Assembly: GCA_963920765.1 (NCBI GenBank)
Contig: OY987248.1
Coordinates: 191,001-255,000 of the forward strand
Direction: 5' to 3'
Source of the DNA: Ulota crispa
Lineage: Eukaryota; Streptophyta; Bryopsida; Orthotrichales; Orthotrichaceae
DNA: 64,000 nt
A program made the position numbers and the translations under genes. Below, piece after piece: positions 36,829-50,287 of this stretch. The notes beneath the pieces were generated by a model. The model did no database searches and had not been told where the DNA came from. It worked only from the letters and a program-made list of their open reading frames with translations. How positions within the stretch are numbered: position 1 is the stretch's first letter; each line of letters starts with the position of its first letter.

Positions 36829-38314
36829 TTAACCCGTAAAGGACCAAGAAGCCCACTTTGGGCTTTCCGGACATTTGGGCTAGCTTTTTTTTTTGTAAAT
36901 AACTAAGATAAGGTATTGAAATGAGGGCATATGTGCTCATATTGAAAAGCTTGCATCCTTTCCTAAAAAAATTGGAATTGAATAATTATTGAGTGAGATA
37001 TAGAGTTCTGGATATCAAATTCTTATTAAGTGAGATATAGAGTCCTAGACAGTAAGTTGTAGTCCTTTTTGTATAATTTTCTCACGCATTCAATATTTTT
37101 CCAAATCTAAAACTAATTACACATTTGAGAAGCTTAGAGAAAGGAGCAAATTTTGTTAAAGTTTGGCATAAATCTAATAAAGATAAGTGTTAGAAAAAAT
37201 AAAATTGAAAAAAAATCCATATGATTTAAATGCTTTTAAAATCACTACAAGTTTGTCAACAATTTACCATTATTATATTTTTGATCTATTCTCAATGTAT
37301 AACAGGCTTGCTTGAGTTGAGACAACTTCAAGTTCTAAAAGGTTGTTTAAAGCCACAAAGAGGTTGATAATGTTGATAAAAGTGGATAAATATGGCATAC
37401 TTGTTTGTGCAAAATCAAATTTGACATGGATTAAGAGTATGAAATAAGAATAATCTACTTTCAAATTCTATTACATTTTGTCCCGTTGAGCTAGCTTTTC
37501 AAATAGGTAACCAATTTTGAATTTGATGAAAGATTGAATGTGTGGGAGGGGTTTTAACAAGGATTATGACTTAATGTCCAGGACTCTATTACCATATGTG
37601 ATTCAAGTTGCAACATGGGTATCCCTACAAAAAATTAGAAACAAAGAGATTGGGAAGGTGTTGCCCACAAAGTGCTCAAAAGCACATTACAATGACATGG
37701 TCAATGAGTAAAATTTGCAGTCAAAATCATCTTGAATACGTAGTTGTAACTTCTATTTTACTTACAAAGTTTTTTTTTTTGGAAAAAAAATCCTTTGGTT
37801 AGATGATGTTCTAGGCAAGGTTCTAGGTTTACACTATATGGATTTTGTGATTGAGATTTATTGCTATAAGAATATCTTTAGTGAAGTTTTCTTAGTGTAA
37901 TGACAATTTCAACAAAGTAATTTCCGCTTTCCAAATGTTTTCCACTATGTTTTAAGCATTGGATGATCATGAAATTTGTGAAGCATATAGCCAACTTCAT
38001 GCTCTACAAGAAATTCAAACTTCACAAGAAATTCATAAAGTGGACGATATCATTTTGGGTGATCAAAATAAAAATTGACATTTTAGAGAAGCTTCAAAAA
38101 AAAAATTGATCCTACTTTGAGTGTTATTATCTAATGAAATTTGCCCTTGCAAGGTCTGAAATTTTGAGAGGGTGTACATAAATAAGCAGCAAAATAGATC
38201 TTGCAGTTGTAACATAGAAAAAAATTCAAAAATTTGATCCAGTAATCATTTTATTGAGAGAGGTCAGTTTCAAGCCATTTGAGCATGTAAACATGAAGGA
38301 ATTTTAGGGGATAA
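36829..38314. mobile_element. Probable TTAA-bounded element, about 1.5 kb
   Basis: The left is TTAA then CCCGTAAAGGACCAAGAAGC, the right is AAGGAATTTTAGGGG followed by ATAA. The ends resemble TTAA-family termini, but the pairing is inferred because no second copy of the interior was seen. The right ATAA is shared with the next element, so the two abut. Confidence 0.4.
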
Positions 38315-38668
38315 CCTCTGAAAATGCCCAAGGCACTCAATTTGGATGTTAACAATATTTTGAAGTTAAAGAAAACATAACCAATTTGTTATTTCTAACA
38401 GTATATATTTTTGAAATATTCCTCTAAAAGTTTAGTTTTAGCATCAAAATTTTGATTTTGAAATGATTGGTTATGATTTTTCTATTAAGGATTTTTTGCA
38501 AGGGTGTTCATAGCAATCTTGACTTTCCATAGTGTTGAGAGCTCTTAGAAATGAGCCTAAAAAACACTAGATCATGGAGATAAATTTACACTATAGATTC
38601 ATTTTACAAAAATATAGAAGAAATTTTGAAAAGCTGTAAGTTGAATGGCATTATATATGTTTAGTCTT

Positions 38669-41600
38669 TTAACCCCTAAAGTCCCATTGCCCCTATGGGG
38701 ACAAAATAGATATTGGGTAGGTTCATTCATTACCAATATTTGTTGGGATTTTTTGAAACTTTTAGTGAAGATGCAAAGTACGAAGAGTTTTGCATGTATA
38801 CAATTTTTATGCTAATCCAATCTTTGGTTTAGAAGTTAGAGTAGAAAAACATCAAATTTTAGCTGTTTGGGGACAAAACATGAGTGAAATTTTCTTAGAC
38901 CTTTACCTGGGGGCTGGGGCAATGCAATACAAGAAACATGTCCAAAAATGAAAAAATAAAACTATCTTTATATCTACAATTAATAAAAAAACTCACATTG
39001 GTGACCTATCCGTACAGTCGTTTGTGACCAGTTTACTTGTTGTCAAAAAATAGTTTGTAACCAGTGTTAGGCGGTTAGGTTGCCGGTGAGGCTTTGCCTC
39101 TCCCATATTGACTTGCAAAACCCTTGCAATTGTACTTGACAGTTAGGCGGTTTGGTTATGGATCTTTACACTTTCTTTGTGATTGCAGGTGAGGATTTGA
39201 ATCTTTGCATCTTCCATTACTTTGTAGCATTAGAGCATTCATTTACCTTGATAAATGGGTTTACAAGACTAGAACATCTCTAAAAAAAATTAGGGCACTT
39301 GTCTTTTTGAAGGCTCAAGAGTAGAATTTCTGGTGCTTATGCAAGCTTTTGGATGTTTTGAGATCATGATCAGTCTCAATCAAAACAAGCCTCTTTGCTT
39401 ATTTATAGAAGGTTTTTTTTGGAAAGATTTGGTCTTCAATCAGCAATTGAGAGTAAATTAGATCACTTGTTACAGCCAGCCTAAGTGTAAGCCAAAGCTC
39501 ATAATTAAAAAAAAAAAAAAAAACCGATTTCAATACTTGGACGGTTACTAGACATATGGCTATGTTTTGAATCTACACAAGCCCTAAATTTCAAAACATT
39601 GAGATAAGCCTCTACTGGTCTTAGCGTATCCACAAAAACTGAAGATTTTCATGAGAAAAAGCAGTCATAGAGCATTGATAACTGATTATGGAGCTTCTAA
39701 AAAAACCGCATACTAGCACCCACTATAAAGGGCTCATTCAACCGTATTTGAACTTTGAACAAATAAACTCTATAAACGTAATTTCAGAAGTCACAAGTCA
39801 GAGTAAGATAAGTAGATTGAAGCTTGAATCGTCAATTTCACCAAGAGGTTTTGGACCTCACGTGCGTCCATCCCAAAGTCAAAACAACCGAATGTAATGT
39901 TAGTGAAGATGCACAAGGTATTGTCACTCCAAAAATGAGTGTTATAGCCTTCACAGAGAAAAAATGAAGGTCAAAGCATCAATACTTACTATTAAAAAAA
40001 AATCTCATGAGGAATAAAATTTGTGTAGCATTGGATTAATATGTAGAAATCATGTTTTGATTTTAAAAATCCTATGTCTACTCTAAAGTCTTTGGTCCAA
40101 AAAACCTCCTGAAAACACAAGTGCCTAGTCTTTGTGTCCTAGTCCCAGTGTGTACCAATATAGTCTACTGCAGCAAAGATATACCAATTAAGCAAGCAAT
40201 TTTTTTTTTTGTTTTTTGATTGTAAACAAAGCTATTAGTGGAATGTATTTATACAATCTGCAACTAAGCTCATTGTGTTAGTGAGTGCTTGGCAAGACAA
40301 AAGAGGAGATTAGAAGATAAGTTTCCTTAATAAATGCTTTGACTAATCCAAATGGCTCTAAAAATGATTTGTTTTAAAAAAAGCCTCTTAGCCTACGGAA
40401 TATAGAGTCAGGTGTATATACATGAATAACCTCTTAGCTCCTAAATTATCTATAATTTTTGGGTTAGATATCGGGATTTCTTGTAAGAACCTATCACTTC
40501 AAAGCCTACTGTTGTGTATGCGGTATGAGGCTAAAATTTGTAATTGCTGTAAATCATAAAAGTAGCCTTTCATTGCTTGCATTACAAATGATATTAAAAT
40601 AAGAAAGAGGCTCATAAAATTCATATTATGTATAAACATTTGCTCCAAGCATTTAAATTTACCTTGCATGTATGGTAGATATTCTTATTTTAGCTTTGTG
40701 CTAAAAATGCTATGTAAGCACTTTGTCTGGGCAATCTCCATATATGGGTTTTTGTATGGTGTAAAAAACATTAGCTTAAACATAGTGAATAATTCTATGC
40801 TTTTTACAAATTCATATGTGTATTAAAAAACACTACAGTAGAACTTTCCTAAACTAATACCTCTCTAAACTAATATGCTATGTAAATTAATGTAGAACAC
40901 AAATATCAATGTCAAGGTCATAATATAAAAAAACCAAGCTACCTATAATGCTATCCCAGCACTACCTTCAAGGTTATTTCAGTTACACTTCCACAAAATT
41001 AACTACTAATTTACTTAAAATAATCTGGTTCTTGGAATCCCAACCATATTAGTTTAGAGAGGTTCTACTGTACCTTGTTTGTTCAAGATTGAAAAGGACT
41101 ATAGAGTTTGGTGCCTATACTTTATAAAGAGTATGGACCCTCTATGTCTACTAACTATGTAGCAAAGCTTTAGGAAGTTTCTTTTTCAAAAATAAACGTA
41201 ATGCTACTTTAGTTACTCTTGTATCCTAGCTCCTATATGCAAGTAGTCTAGTGACATTTGCTTATATAGAAATTTAGAATAAAGAAAAAAAGAAAAAAAT
41301 ATTGCAAGTATAATACAAATATTTTCAAAAAAAAATTTTTACTTTTTTTTTCCATTTGAAATTGGTAACACTAGAGGTGAACACTAGCTCCACTTTTCAA
41401 AGCTGTCCATAGTCTTAAGGTTGTTGGTGAAGGCATTGGCCTTTCTACATTTAATTGGAATTGAGAGAATTGGTTTTTTTTCTTTTTTTTACTTGTGAAG
41501 AATATGTATAGTATTTCTTTTGTTGTTTGGATCTTAAAGTTGTGAAAAAATGTATGAAATGGGAATTGCATTTTTCAAACTAGGTTACGTACTATCAATT

Positions 41601-42001
41601 CAAAACACATGCACACATTGCAAGATTTTATTAGAGGTGTTCCCCATCTTTCTTAAATCTAAAAATTGATATAAAAATTATTGACTTGATCCTCATCATA
41701 TTCAAATTAGAAATCCAAAACTTGTAGTGGAAGTTTTTTCACAAATGGAAATCAAAGACATCTGAAATTTTAGGGCAACCACCCAAAAAAAAATTCCCCT
41801 AATTTTGAATGTAATTACCTTCCAATATGTATAATCAAACTTGTTGAAAATTTTACCACATGATCCAAGACAAATAAAGCACAAGATCCTATAATTTGAT
41901 TCAATAAAAAATATATTTTTTGTTTTCTTAGATGAGTGCATCAAAAATAGCATTTGAGTGGTTTTTGACAAAAAAAATGGCCTTGGGATTTTAGGGGTTA
42001 T
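38669..42001 (-). mobile_element. Nested TTAA-bounded element family D, 3.3 kb
   Basis: The left is TTAA then CCCCTAAAGTCCCATTGCCC with a palindromic CCCCTATGGGG. The right is CCTTGGGATTTTAGGGG followed by TTAT. On the minus strand the start (AAAAACCACTCAAATGC, GGATCTTGTGC) follows family D and the finish matches the family D right end. It is inserted exactly at a TTAA inside a family E element. It is the longest TTAA element here, yet carries no frame I can call transposase. Confidence 0.7.
40836..41070. mobile_element. Emigrant/pogo-like MITE with TA target site
   Basis: Terminal inverted repeats CAGTAGAACTTTCCTAAAC and, on the other strand, CAGTAGAACCTCTCTAAAC, flanked by TA on both sides. 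CAGTARAACCTCT-type ends with TA duplication are typical of plant pogo-derived Emigrant MITEs. It lies inside the 3.3-kb TTAA element. Confidence 0.75.
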
Positions 42002-42283
42002 TTTTTTGGTGACCAACTTTTTACATTTGACGTTTGATAAAAAGATTGAAAGACTCCAAGTCATTTTCACAATTTTAACACCCTTGTGATCAAACATTAT
42101 AATCTTTCAATCTATAAGTGATGTTATAAATTGGGTTTTTTTTTCATACGTGATCTTTAACATATCTAGTTTGAATATATATGGTTACAATTTTTTTATA
42201 AATGATACAACTTATGCTAGCTTTTTGTTCAATATAGAGCAAATTCTTGGAAGCTCAAAAAAAGCCATGGCATTTAGGGTTTC

Positions 42284-44233
42284 AAAGCCAGGCCTTATAT
42301 AATGTAGTAATGTAGTGATGATAGGACACCATCCTCACAATTTCCAATAACTTTTCATTAAGAAAGCCTTTGTCCCAATAAGCACACACCCAATAGGGGA
42401 TATCAAACCGTAGAATTTTGCACCCAGTAACTATAAGAGACTTCACCCCATAACTTGATAAAATTTGCAAGTTATTAGGTTTGATAACTCTATCACCACC
42501 TTAGGAGATGTCCCATAACTCAAACCAATTATGGCCCCTTTTTATAGAAGTTATCATATGATCTCACAGCTTTCAAGCATGTTAGCCTTGTTTAACAACT
42601 AAACCCTAGATTCTAATCTACACAATTTTGTTGTTGAGCTTGTTTGTAACCAATTCTCTCTACAATTGTTGCTTAGAGCTTCTCAAAATCCCTATCCATT
42701 GATGTAAAAGCACATGATTAGGAAACATTGTTGCAAGACTTTTGATCTCCGTATTATCTACACAAAATCTTGCATTTTTAGGTTGCCCCACACTAATTTC
42801 TTGACATTTCACACTACATAAATATTTACTGCTGCTACAATAATTCTCATCAAAGTTTATTGCAACAAACAATTTTTAAAGGTCTTGTTAAGAACAATGA
42901 CATTGTAAAAAAACAAACTAACGGTTTGGAAGTCATGAACAATATGAAATCCAAGTATTTGAAGAGTTACATGTGCTTCCAAGTGACCAAATGATGAGTC
43001 GTGAGGTAATTTGATGGGGTAAGGTAACCTAATTGTCAAGACAACCTAAATGCAATATTCAGTGTAGTGAACTTTGTGGTGAAGTTCAACGATTGGGTGA
43101 TTTTGGAGAGTATGAACAATAGAATTTCAGGAACCAATACTTGTAGCTTCTCCAGCATCCTTGACGCTACAACCTCTTGTCCTCAAAGCTTCACCATCAT
43201 TCTTGAATCTTCCAGAGAGCGGCCTTGGAGCTCTTCTAGCATCTTGGGATTTGCAACGAAGCCACAAAGCATAATCTCTCAAAGCGTTCACACTACTTGA
43301 CTTGCTACTAGAGCTGTCAACTAGAGGTCATTGACATAACATGTTTGTTACAAGGTGGTAAAAATTCAAATTTGTGATTCTTGAACCAAATTTCTGTCAA
43401 AAATTTGGGGATAAGCAACCACTTGACTCCAGCACATGAACTAGAGCTTCATGCATTAGCAAACCAAGGATTGGCTTCACTTCCTTTGTGTATAGAAGTA
43501 ACCTATTGTATAATATTGTATTGTATTGCTATTGCTACTAATATTAGTGGGAAGAATTTGAAGTTTTTTGTATCGATTCATCCAATTGCACGTCCATGAT
43601 AAAATTCTTGTGCCACTATATTTGTGTGCACATCTTGCATCCCATTTCCTCACAAATCCTAAGCTACACAACTTGTGCAAGGCTTACACTTTTTTAAAGC
43701 AAAACTACTATAAGCATCTCGACAAAGCTAATTTGGGTTGCATAGGGAAGTGCCTCTTCAACATGCGTAACAAGAACGCTATGCTATGACAGGTAGGGCA
43801 TGATCACGTATGGGTTGGGGAAAAAAATGATGAGATAGGGAAAAGACAAAAGAGTAATGCACACGAAGCGAGTGAAGCTTTGTAAGGCGTGACGTGACAA
43901 CTTTGCAGATTGGTGTCAGAGTACTCACCCAACAACTTGGGGAAAATTACAGGATAGGGATATTTGATATTCGGAGGTTTGACACCCCTACTAAGCCAAA
44001 CGTAAATTCCAGAACACACCAGCCACGAAAACGACACACTCCCTATGAAAGGGCTCGGACTAATTGCCAGTAGCAGGATGTAGCAATGAAAAGACCATAC
44101 CAGTTGACAACTAAAAACCCAGCTTCTCTAACAACACAAAACCTTAACAACAACCATACTTCAACCCTGTAACGTACATCAGCAGGAAGTCGAGGTAGCC
44201 CACACAACCACTGAACCAAGACAATGACAAGAC
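42284..44233. other. Spacer next to the right arm, nothing recognised
   Basis: No credible gene is seen. GC content rises toward 44234. Nothing here is similar to the DNA just inside the left arm (23648 onward), which fixes the inner junctions of the duplication. Confidence 0.45.
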
Positions 44234-44293
44234 ATATGTGCACAAGGCTTGGAACCTCTGGACAGGCACTACGCAATTTCCAATATGCAGGAT

Positions 44294-44299
44294 TTTATT
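44294..44299 (-). terminator. Candidate polyadenylation signal of copy B
   Basis: AATAAA on the minus strand, 300 bp after the stop codon of copy B and mirror of 23582-23587. Confidence 0.5.
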
Positions 44300-44599
44300 T
44301 ATACAATTGAAAACCAGTTAACACTCTCTGACTGGTTGTCAGGTACGACCATTTCCCATGTTTGCATGTTTGCACTTTCCACTAGTGGACCTCACAAGAG
44401 TAAGGAGCGGAGCCGCTACAGAATGTGGATCTAAAGCAACTGTACGGTCCTGATGGCGCGCTGATAGCACGAGGAGTACGTAGCCAGCAACCAGGTTGGT
44501 AGAGTACAAGGTGTGACAGCAGCTTAATCATTAAGTACACTATTTAGAGCCTCGAAGGAAAGAGTCGTACGTGCCATGGTAACAATTGAATCCTGGACC

Positions 44600-47500
44600 T
44601 CAAGCAGCTGCTGCCATCTTCTCGTCAATAACTTCCGCGGAGGGGTTTGTACATACAAGGTTTCGGTCTCCGAAAACGTTGTCCACACGTCCTGCACATC
44701 CCCACGTACACAATCTTCAGCACGGGAGAGCGACATATTTACGACGTTGCCGACCAGTCCCGAACCAAGGCACGTCGAGTCGAAAGCAAGCCGTGATAGT
44801 ACACGATTCCGTTGATACAGAAAACCAAATTTAAAAAAGACCCTACAACTCTAATCGGCTCTCAAAAGGGTAACGACTCTTTTTCCATATGCTTAGTCTT
44901 TCCCTCCGTGGACACTTGCGCAAGCGAAGTCCCATGGAAGTCAGACATATCCAAGAGTCACAACACGAAGGAAGTCCTTCACAACAGACGGAAAAGGAGC
45001 AAATCAAGTCACAAATGGGATTACGCACCGGTCGTTGGCCAGAACTTGGACGCACGGACCCATGATGCTGGGAATGCTGCAGCCTCCCTTGAGTATGATT
45101 TCGTCCAATCGTCGGCCAGCACAACTGTTGCTGGATGTGGGGCACCCTGTTGGTAACACAAGCATCTGAATTAGACATCCACCGTCCCCCATCTTCTCTC
45201 CATTCACAATACCCCATACTCCTCTGTTTCTGATGACATCAGGTTTTGTGAAGCCCGTACCTTGAGAACGTTATCCTCGCGGCTGGCCGCTCCACTCTCA
45301 ATTGCTGCGATTTCCTCTCTGATGGAGATCAAAGCGTCACAGAACCGATCCAACTCAGCCTGTGGCATCACGGTACTAGGTGTTAATGCCTCTTTCGTGC
45401 AGCCGCTCACCCAAAGTCGCCAAAGAACAAAGAAAACACACCAAGCGAACCCTCCATCTCCAAAACTGTTTCAGAGCGCACAAGGCGTATGACCGACCGT
45501 CCTACGTTTTGAACATCCCCTACTTGCTCCAAACTCTGCCACTACTAGTTCGTGATCTCATCATGGAAAACTTGAAATCACGCCATACCTTGCCTTCGCT
45601 TTCTGTTGGCTCAATCATGAGAGTGCCAGTCACAGGCCACGACATGGTTGGGGCATGGTAACCGTAGTCCATCAGACGCTTAGCCACGTCCTCCGCCTCA
45701 ATTCCTGCAGTGTCCTGCCATGCGACGAAGGAAACCGACGTATCAGTGGCCACCCTCCTTCAAATTCTCTCGGATCAGGGCAAGATGAAATTGAGGAAGA
45801 AGATCGGGCTATTTATAAGTACGTGTGTTTACCTTGAATTTGCGTAGGTCAATGATGAACTCGTGGGCACACGTTCCATTCACACCTCGGAAGAGTACAC
45901 GATAGTGATCCTGCGAGCCAAGCACACTTACGTAGTCGGGTCAAAGAAAAAGAGGACGCAAATACCAAAAACTAATCAGTCACGCCCTGCAGACCATCGC
46001 GTGGAGCAGCGCTATGTATCCAACCCACCTCTAAGCGCTGAGCCATGTAGTTGGCGTTCAGGATTGCGAGTTTGGAGGCATCAGTCAAACCCTTGTTGCC
46101 CATCATTGCAATGTAGGTGTAAGAAATTGGCAGAATCAACGCTGAACCATACGGAGCAGCTGAAATCGGCCCCAAGGGTCGAGTATTCTCTGGTCTTGGA
46201 AATCCTCCGGTGCTCACCTGCAGTTCAAGGAATCGTCACAAAGAGTTATTGCTCCCCAGACCAAGTAGCCGACATAGTTCGAAGTTCTCGACAGTTCATG
46301 CCACACTCGGCCACAGGCAAAACTCCAGTCACTTGATGCTCATGCGACACCCGAGCTCTTGACGGGAACGCAAAAAAAATACATACCACGGGATGCGATG
46401 GCAAGAACGGAGCCAAATGCTTCTTCACTCCGATGGGTCCCATGCCAGGACCGCCCCCTCCGTGGGGAATGCAAAAGGTCTTGTGAAGGTTCAGATGACA
46501 CACGTCTGCTCCAATATGACCCGGGCTGGTCAGACCCACCTGAAGGCAGGGTGACTCAAGGTAAGAAGTTCACCAAAAAAAAATTGAAGCCCACCATCCC
46601 CTTGGTCAGCCAACTGCATCGTTTCACATGCCGGCCTCTTGCTACTACGTTCCTCATCGAACACGGGCAGCTGCAAATACCATACGCGCAAGCGAGCGAG
46701 CTCAAGTGGCACTCACCTGAGCGTTCATGTTGGCACCGTCCATGTACACCTGCCCGCCGTATTGATGAATGATGTTGCAGATATCGTCGATGCCCTCCTC
46801 GTAGACCCCATGAGTGGAAGGATAGGTCACCTGTTGCACGGTCGAACGGAAATGACACCCAGTGAGTCATACGCGCAACTGCTGGACATTAAGCCAAGAA
46901 GGTCCTGAGGCCTTCAAACTTCATATCCCTGACACCCCCATTCGATTGCCTTGACGGGCACTGAAGGCACTGCAGACGCGTGATTCGCTGGACATCTTGG
47001 CCCATCGTGAACCCATTGTACAACCTTGCCCTCCCTCAGCGCTTCGCAGAGATACAGCGCATCCGTTACACTCCATTGATCCTTGGACTAATGCGACACA
47101 CCCTCAAAATCCTCGACCACGAAACGCCCTCAAAGTAGACGAGGAAAGTGAGTACTTACCATGAGGGCGGAAAGGTTGTCCTTGTGCGTTTCGGCTGCTT
47201 TCTTCAACTCGGCGATGTCCACGTTCCCGTTGGCATCGGTTCCGATGATCACGATTTTCATTCCACACATGGCTGCACTGGCGGGGTTGGTTCCGTGGGC
47301 TGAGACTGGAATAATGCAGACATTACGATGCGCATCTCCTCGAGCCTGTATGCAAATGCACGCTTTAGTTACAGTTCGGCATCAAGCGACCCACCATACT
47401 CTGAAATCCAAACACAAGAATCGTATTTTCTTTGCAATCGAAAACCAATCGCAGCACCCTCGTCCACATTGCTGCGCAGGGCGTTGGGAAATCTTACGAG

Positions 47501-50287
47501 ATGGTAGGCACGGATAACCATAAGCCCTGCATACTCGCCGGCAGCACCGGCATTGGGCTGTAACGACATGGAGTCGAAGCCAGTGATCTCGCACAACAGG
47601 TCGCCAAGCTCCTTGAACAATTCCTGCAGGATAGAAAATTGTTACATAATGACCTATAAAAAGCGACGCCACCAAGCAGGCGCGAAACCAAACAGCAATA
47701 AAACATTCGAGGCAGCAATACCAATCTTGCCCAGGTTGGTTCCGGACAAAGTGAGTCAGTCGGACTAGGGCAACAAGATAGCTACAATGAAGGATGCAGA
47801 AAAAAGCACCTGGTAGCCTTGAACCTGCTCCTCTGGCGCAAACGGGTGCAAATTCGCCAGTTCAGGCCAAGTCACGGGGATCATTTCTGTAGTGGCATTC
47901 AGCTTCATCGTGCACGAGCCCAAGGGAATCATGCTATGAACCAAAGACAAATCCTTTGCCTGCAACCTGTGAAGATATCGGAGCAGCTCGTGCTCCGAGT
48001 GATACTGACTGAAGACTGGATGAGTAAGATACGGAGAGGTCCGCTCCAAGCTGGAGGGAAGGCGACTCTCCACTCCGGCGGCGATTTGTTCAGCAGTAAA
48101 GTCCACCTAAATATTAGCAGGTACTTCCAGATGTTAATGCCAAAGACATCCATCAGGAGAACCCGACAGAACCAAGAAACAAGAAACAAAAACAGGCAAC
48201 GCATCACTGTTCAGTAAGAAACAGTCCAGCCGGCCTTCACTGCACGCGAGAGGTAATTACTACTCACGCTCTTGCCACCGGCGAAAACCTTGAACAAGGT
48301 GTCGACGTCTCCAATTGTGGTGGTCTCGTCAAACGACAGCGTGACCTGAACATCGACAACCCACAAATCAGAGGTCACCATGCGAAGCAGACTACAGCGG
48401 AGCATGCCACCGGAATCTCTCCTGAATCCCGTGCTCGCAAACGAAGTCCACTGGTGTCTGTGCGCCTGCCAAGGGACTGAAGGCAGCAATTCGAGCTGCA
48501 GAACGAAACCAACCGCCGCAGCAGTCTGTCTATCGGTCTCTCCGCGATGTCACCACAATGGCTCTGAAAGAGTTCAGAAGATAAACAGCTGCTACGGCAT
48601 GGAACTACTCACCGACTCGGAATCATACACTCTCAAGTTCACACCGTGGGCGGTCGCGTCCTTCGTAATCTTCTCCGCTTGCCCTTCGCCCACGATGACC
48701 TTCACGGTGTCAAAGAATGGAGCAGATCCGGTCTGCAGTCCCAGTTTGCTCACTCCCGCGCTGAAGACCGCGGCCAGTCCATGCACTCTGTTGGCGATGG
48801 TCTTCAAACCCTCCGGTCCGTGGTAAACCGCGTACATCGCTGCCATGTTCGCCAACAAAGCCTGCCAAAACACCAGACGCACGCCGTCAGTTGTTGCCAG
48901 CCGCGAGAAGACCGCCATTTCATGACGACCGACCGCACGCAAGGGGAGCGTGACGCCCAACCATCACTCTTCAAAACAAAGCGCAGAGATTGGTTTAGTC
49001 CTAAACATCAACTCGAGCAGCCTCACTCGCAAATTCACCGGATATTCATTTTTTAAAAATAAGTACCTGAGCGGTACAGATATTGCTGGTCGCCTTGTCA
49101 CGACGAATGTGCTGCTCGCGAGTCTGCATGGCCATTCGCAGGCACGGCTTCCCAGTGGCATCGACACTCATGCCGATGATACGTCCAGGCATGAGACGCT
49201 TGTACTCCTGAGACGTTGCAAGAAACGCAGCGTGCGGTCCTCCATAGCCCATGGGAACTCCAAACCTTTGGGCAGACCCCACGACCATGTCGGCTCCCAG
49301 CTCCCCGGGCGGGGTAAGCACCGTGAGCGACAACAAATCGGTCGCCATCACCACCTTCACGCCATGCGCGTGGGCATTCTTGATGAAGTCCGAGTAATCG
49401 TGCACGCCACCATCCGTTGCGGGGTACTGCACCAGCACGCCGCTGACATCCTTGCTGCTGTAGTCAAATTTCTTGTAATCGGCCACCACCACGTTCAAGC
49501 CGAGTCCATCCGCCCGCGTCCTGCACACCTCGATGGTCTGGGGGTGGCAATTGTCGGCAACCAAGAACGTTTTCTTCCTGCCACGGGCAATGTTGCTACA
49601 CATTGTCATCGCCTCGGCCGCGGCGGTACCTTCGTCCAACAAGGAAGCATTGGACATGGGCATGCCTGTGAGATCGGTGATCATGGTCTGAAAATTGAGA
49701 AGCGACTCCAACCTGCCTTGGGCAATTTCGGCCTGGTAAGGCGTGTACTGCGTGTACCAGCCGGGATTCTCCAGGATGTTGCGAAGAATCACGGTCGGAA
49801 CGAGCGTGTCGTGGTACCCCATTCCGATGTAAGACTTCATCACCTTGTTCTTGGACGCCAGCTCCTTCATACGCGCCAGCATCTGGGTCTCCGTCAACCC
49901 CTCGGCATACTTGCTCAGACTCAAATCCGGCCTGCGGATGGACTTGGGCACAGTAGCGTCGATCAGCGCATCCATGCTCGCGAACCCGCACGCCTCCGCC
50001 ATCACTTTCTGCTCCTCCAGGGTGGCACTGTTGTGCCGCCTCTGAAACGAATCGCTCGGCTTCAACGCCTCGATAGACACGGCGCGCGCCCCAAGCGGCG
50101 GCTCCGCCACGCCATTCCAGCGCCCTCCCCCCACCAACGATGAGGCGCCGAATCCTCGACGCACGCCTGTCGCGGCAGGGCCTCGCAATGCGGGGCCGAA
50201 GGGCAACGACGGACTCGAAGGCGCACCTGCGCGACGCACCGCCAGCTGCACCAAGCGCTTCACCACCTGCTGCTTCGCGCGCTCCAT
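44600..50287 (-). CDS. GLDP: Glycine decarboxylase P-protein, mitochondrial, copy B
   Basis: Second complete gene for the PLP-containing P-protein of the glycine cleavage complex, facing copy A tail to tail. Exons in coding order: 50287-49067, 48861-48613, 48345-48268, 48106-47810, 47623-47498, 47345-47160, 46830-46717, 46539-46387, 46217-46029, 45910-45833, 45714-45589, 45359-45261, 45146-45029, 44691-44600. All introns are GT-AG and identical to copy A. The predicted 1041-aa product has the transit peptide, [10 protein letters not shown], both P-protein halves and the PLP lysine K777, and it keeps Gly at residue 883 ([10 protein letters not shown]), as in P-proteins I know; this is the copy most likely to be fully functional. 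Only 678 bp of upstream sequence is shared with copy A, so distal promoter control could differ. Without expression data I cannot say whether both are used. Confidence 0.94.

Larger units (their letters stand above)
38311..42283 (+). mobile_element. TTAA-bounded element family E, copy split by a nested insertion
   Basis: The first part (38311-38668) starts ATAA, CCTCTGAAAATGCCCAAGG and aligns with 60675-61293 and 52035-52683 (CCAATTTGTTATTT, AATGATTGGTTATGATTT, GTGTTGAGAGCTCTTAGAAA). The second part (42002-42283) resumes where the other copies continue (AAAAGATTGAAAGACT, GATCAAACATTATA, CATATCTAGTTTGAAT) and ends GCATTTAGGG, TTTC. The break occurs at CTTTTAA, a TTAA that is present uninterrupted in the copy at 60675 (GTCTTTTAACCTC). 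Confidence 0.75.
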
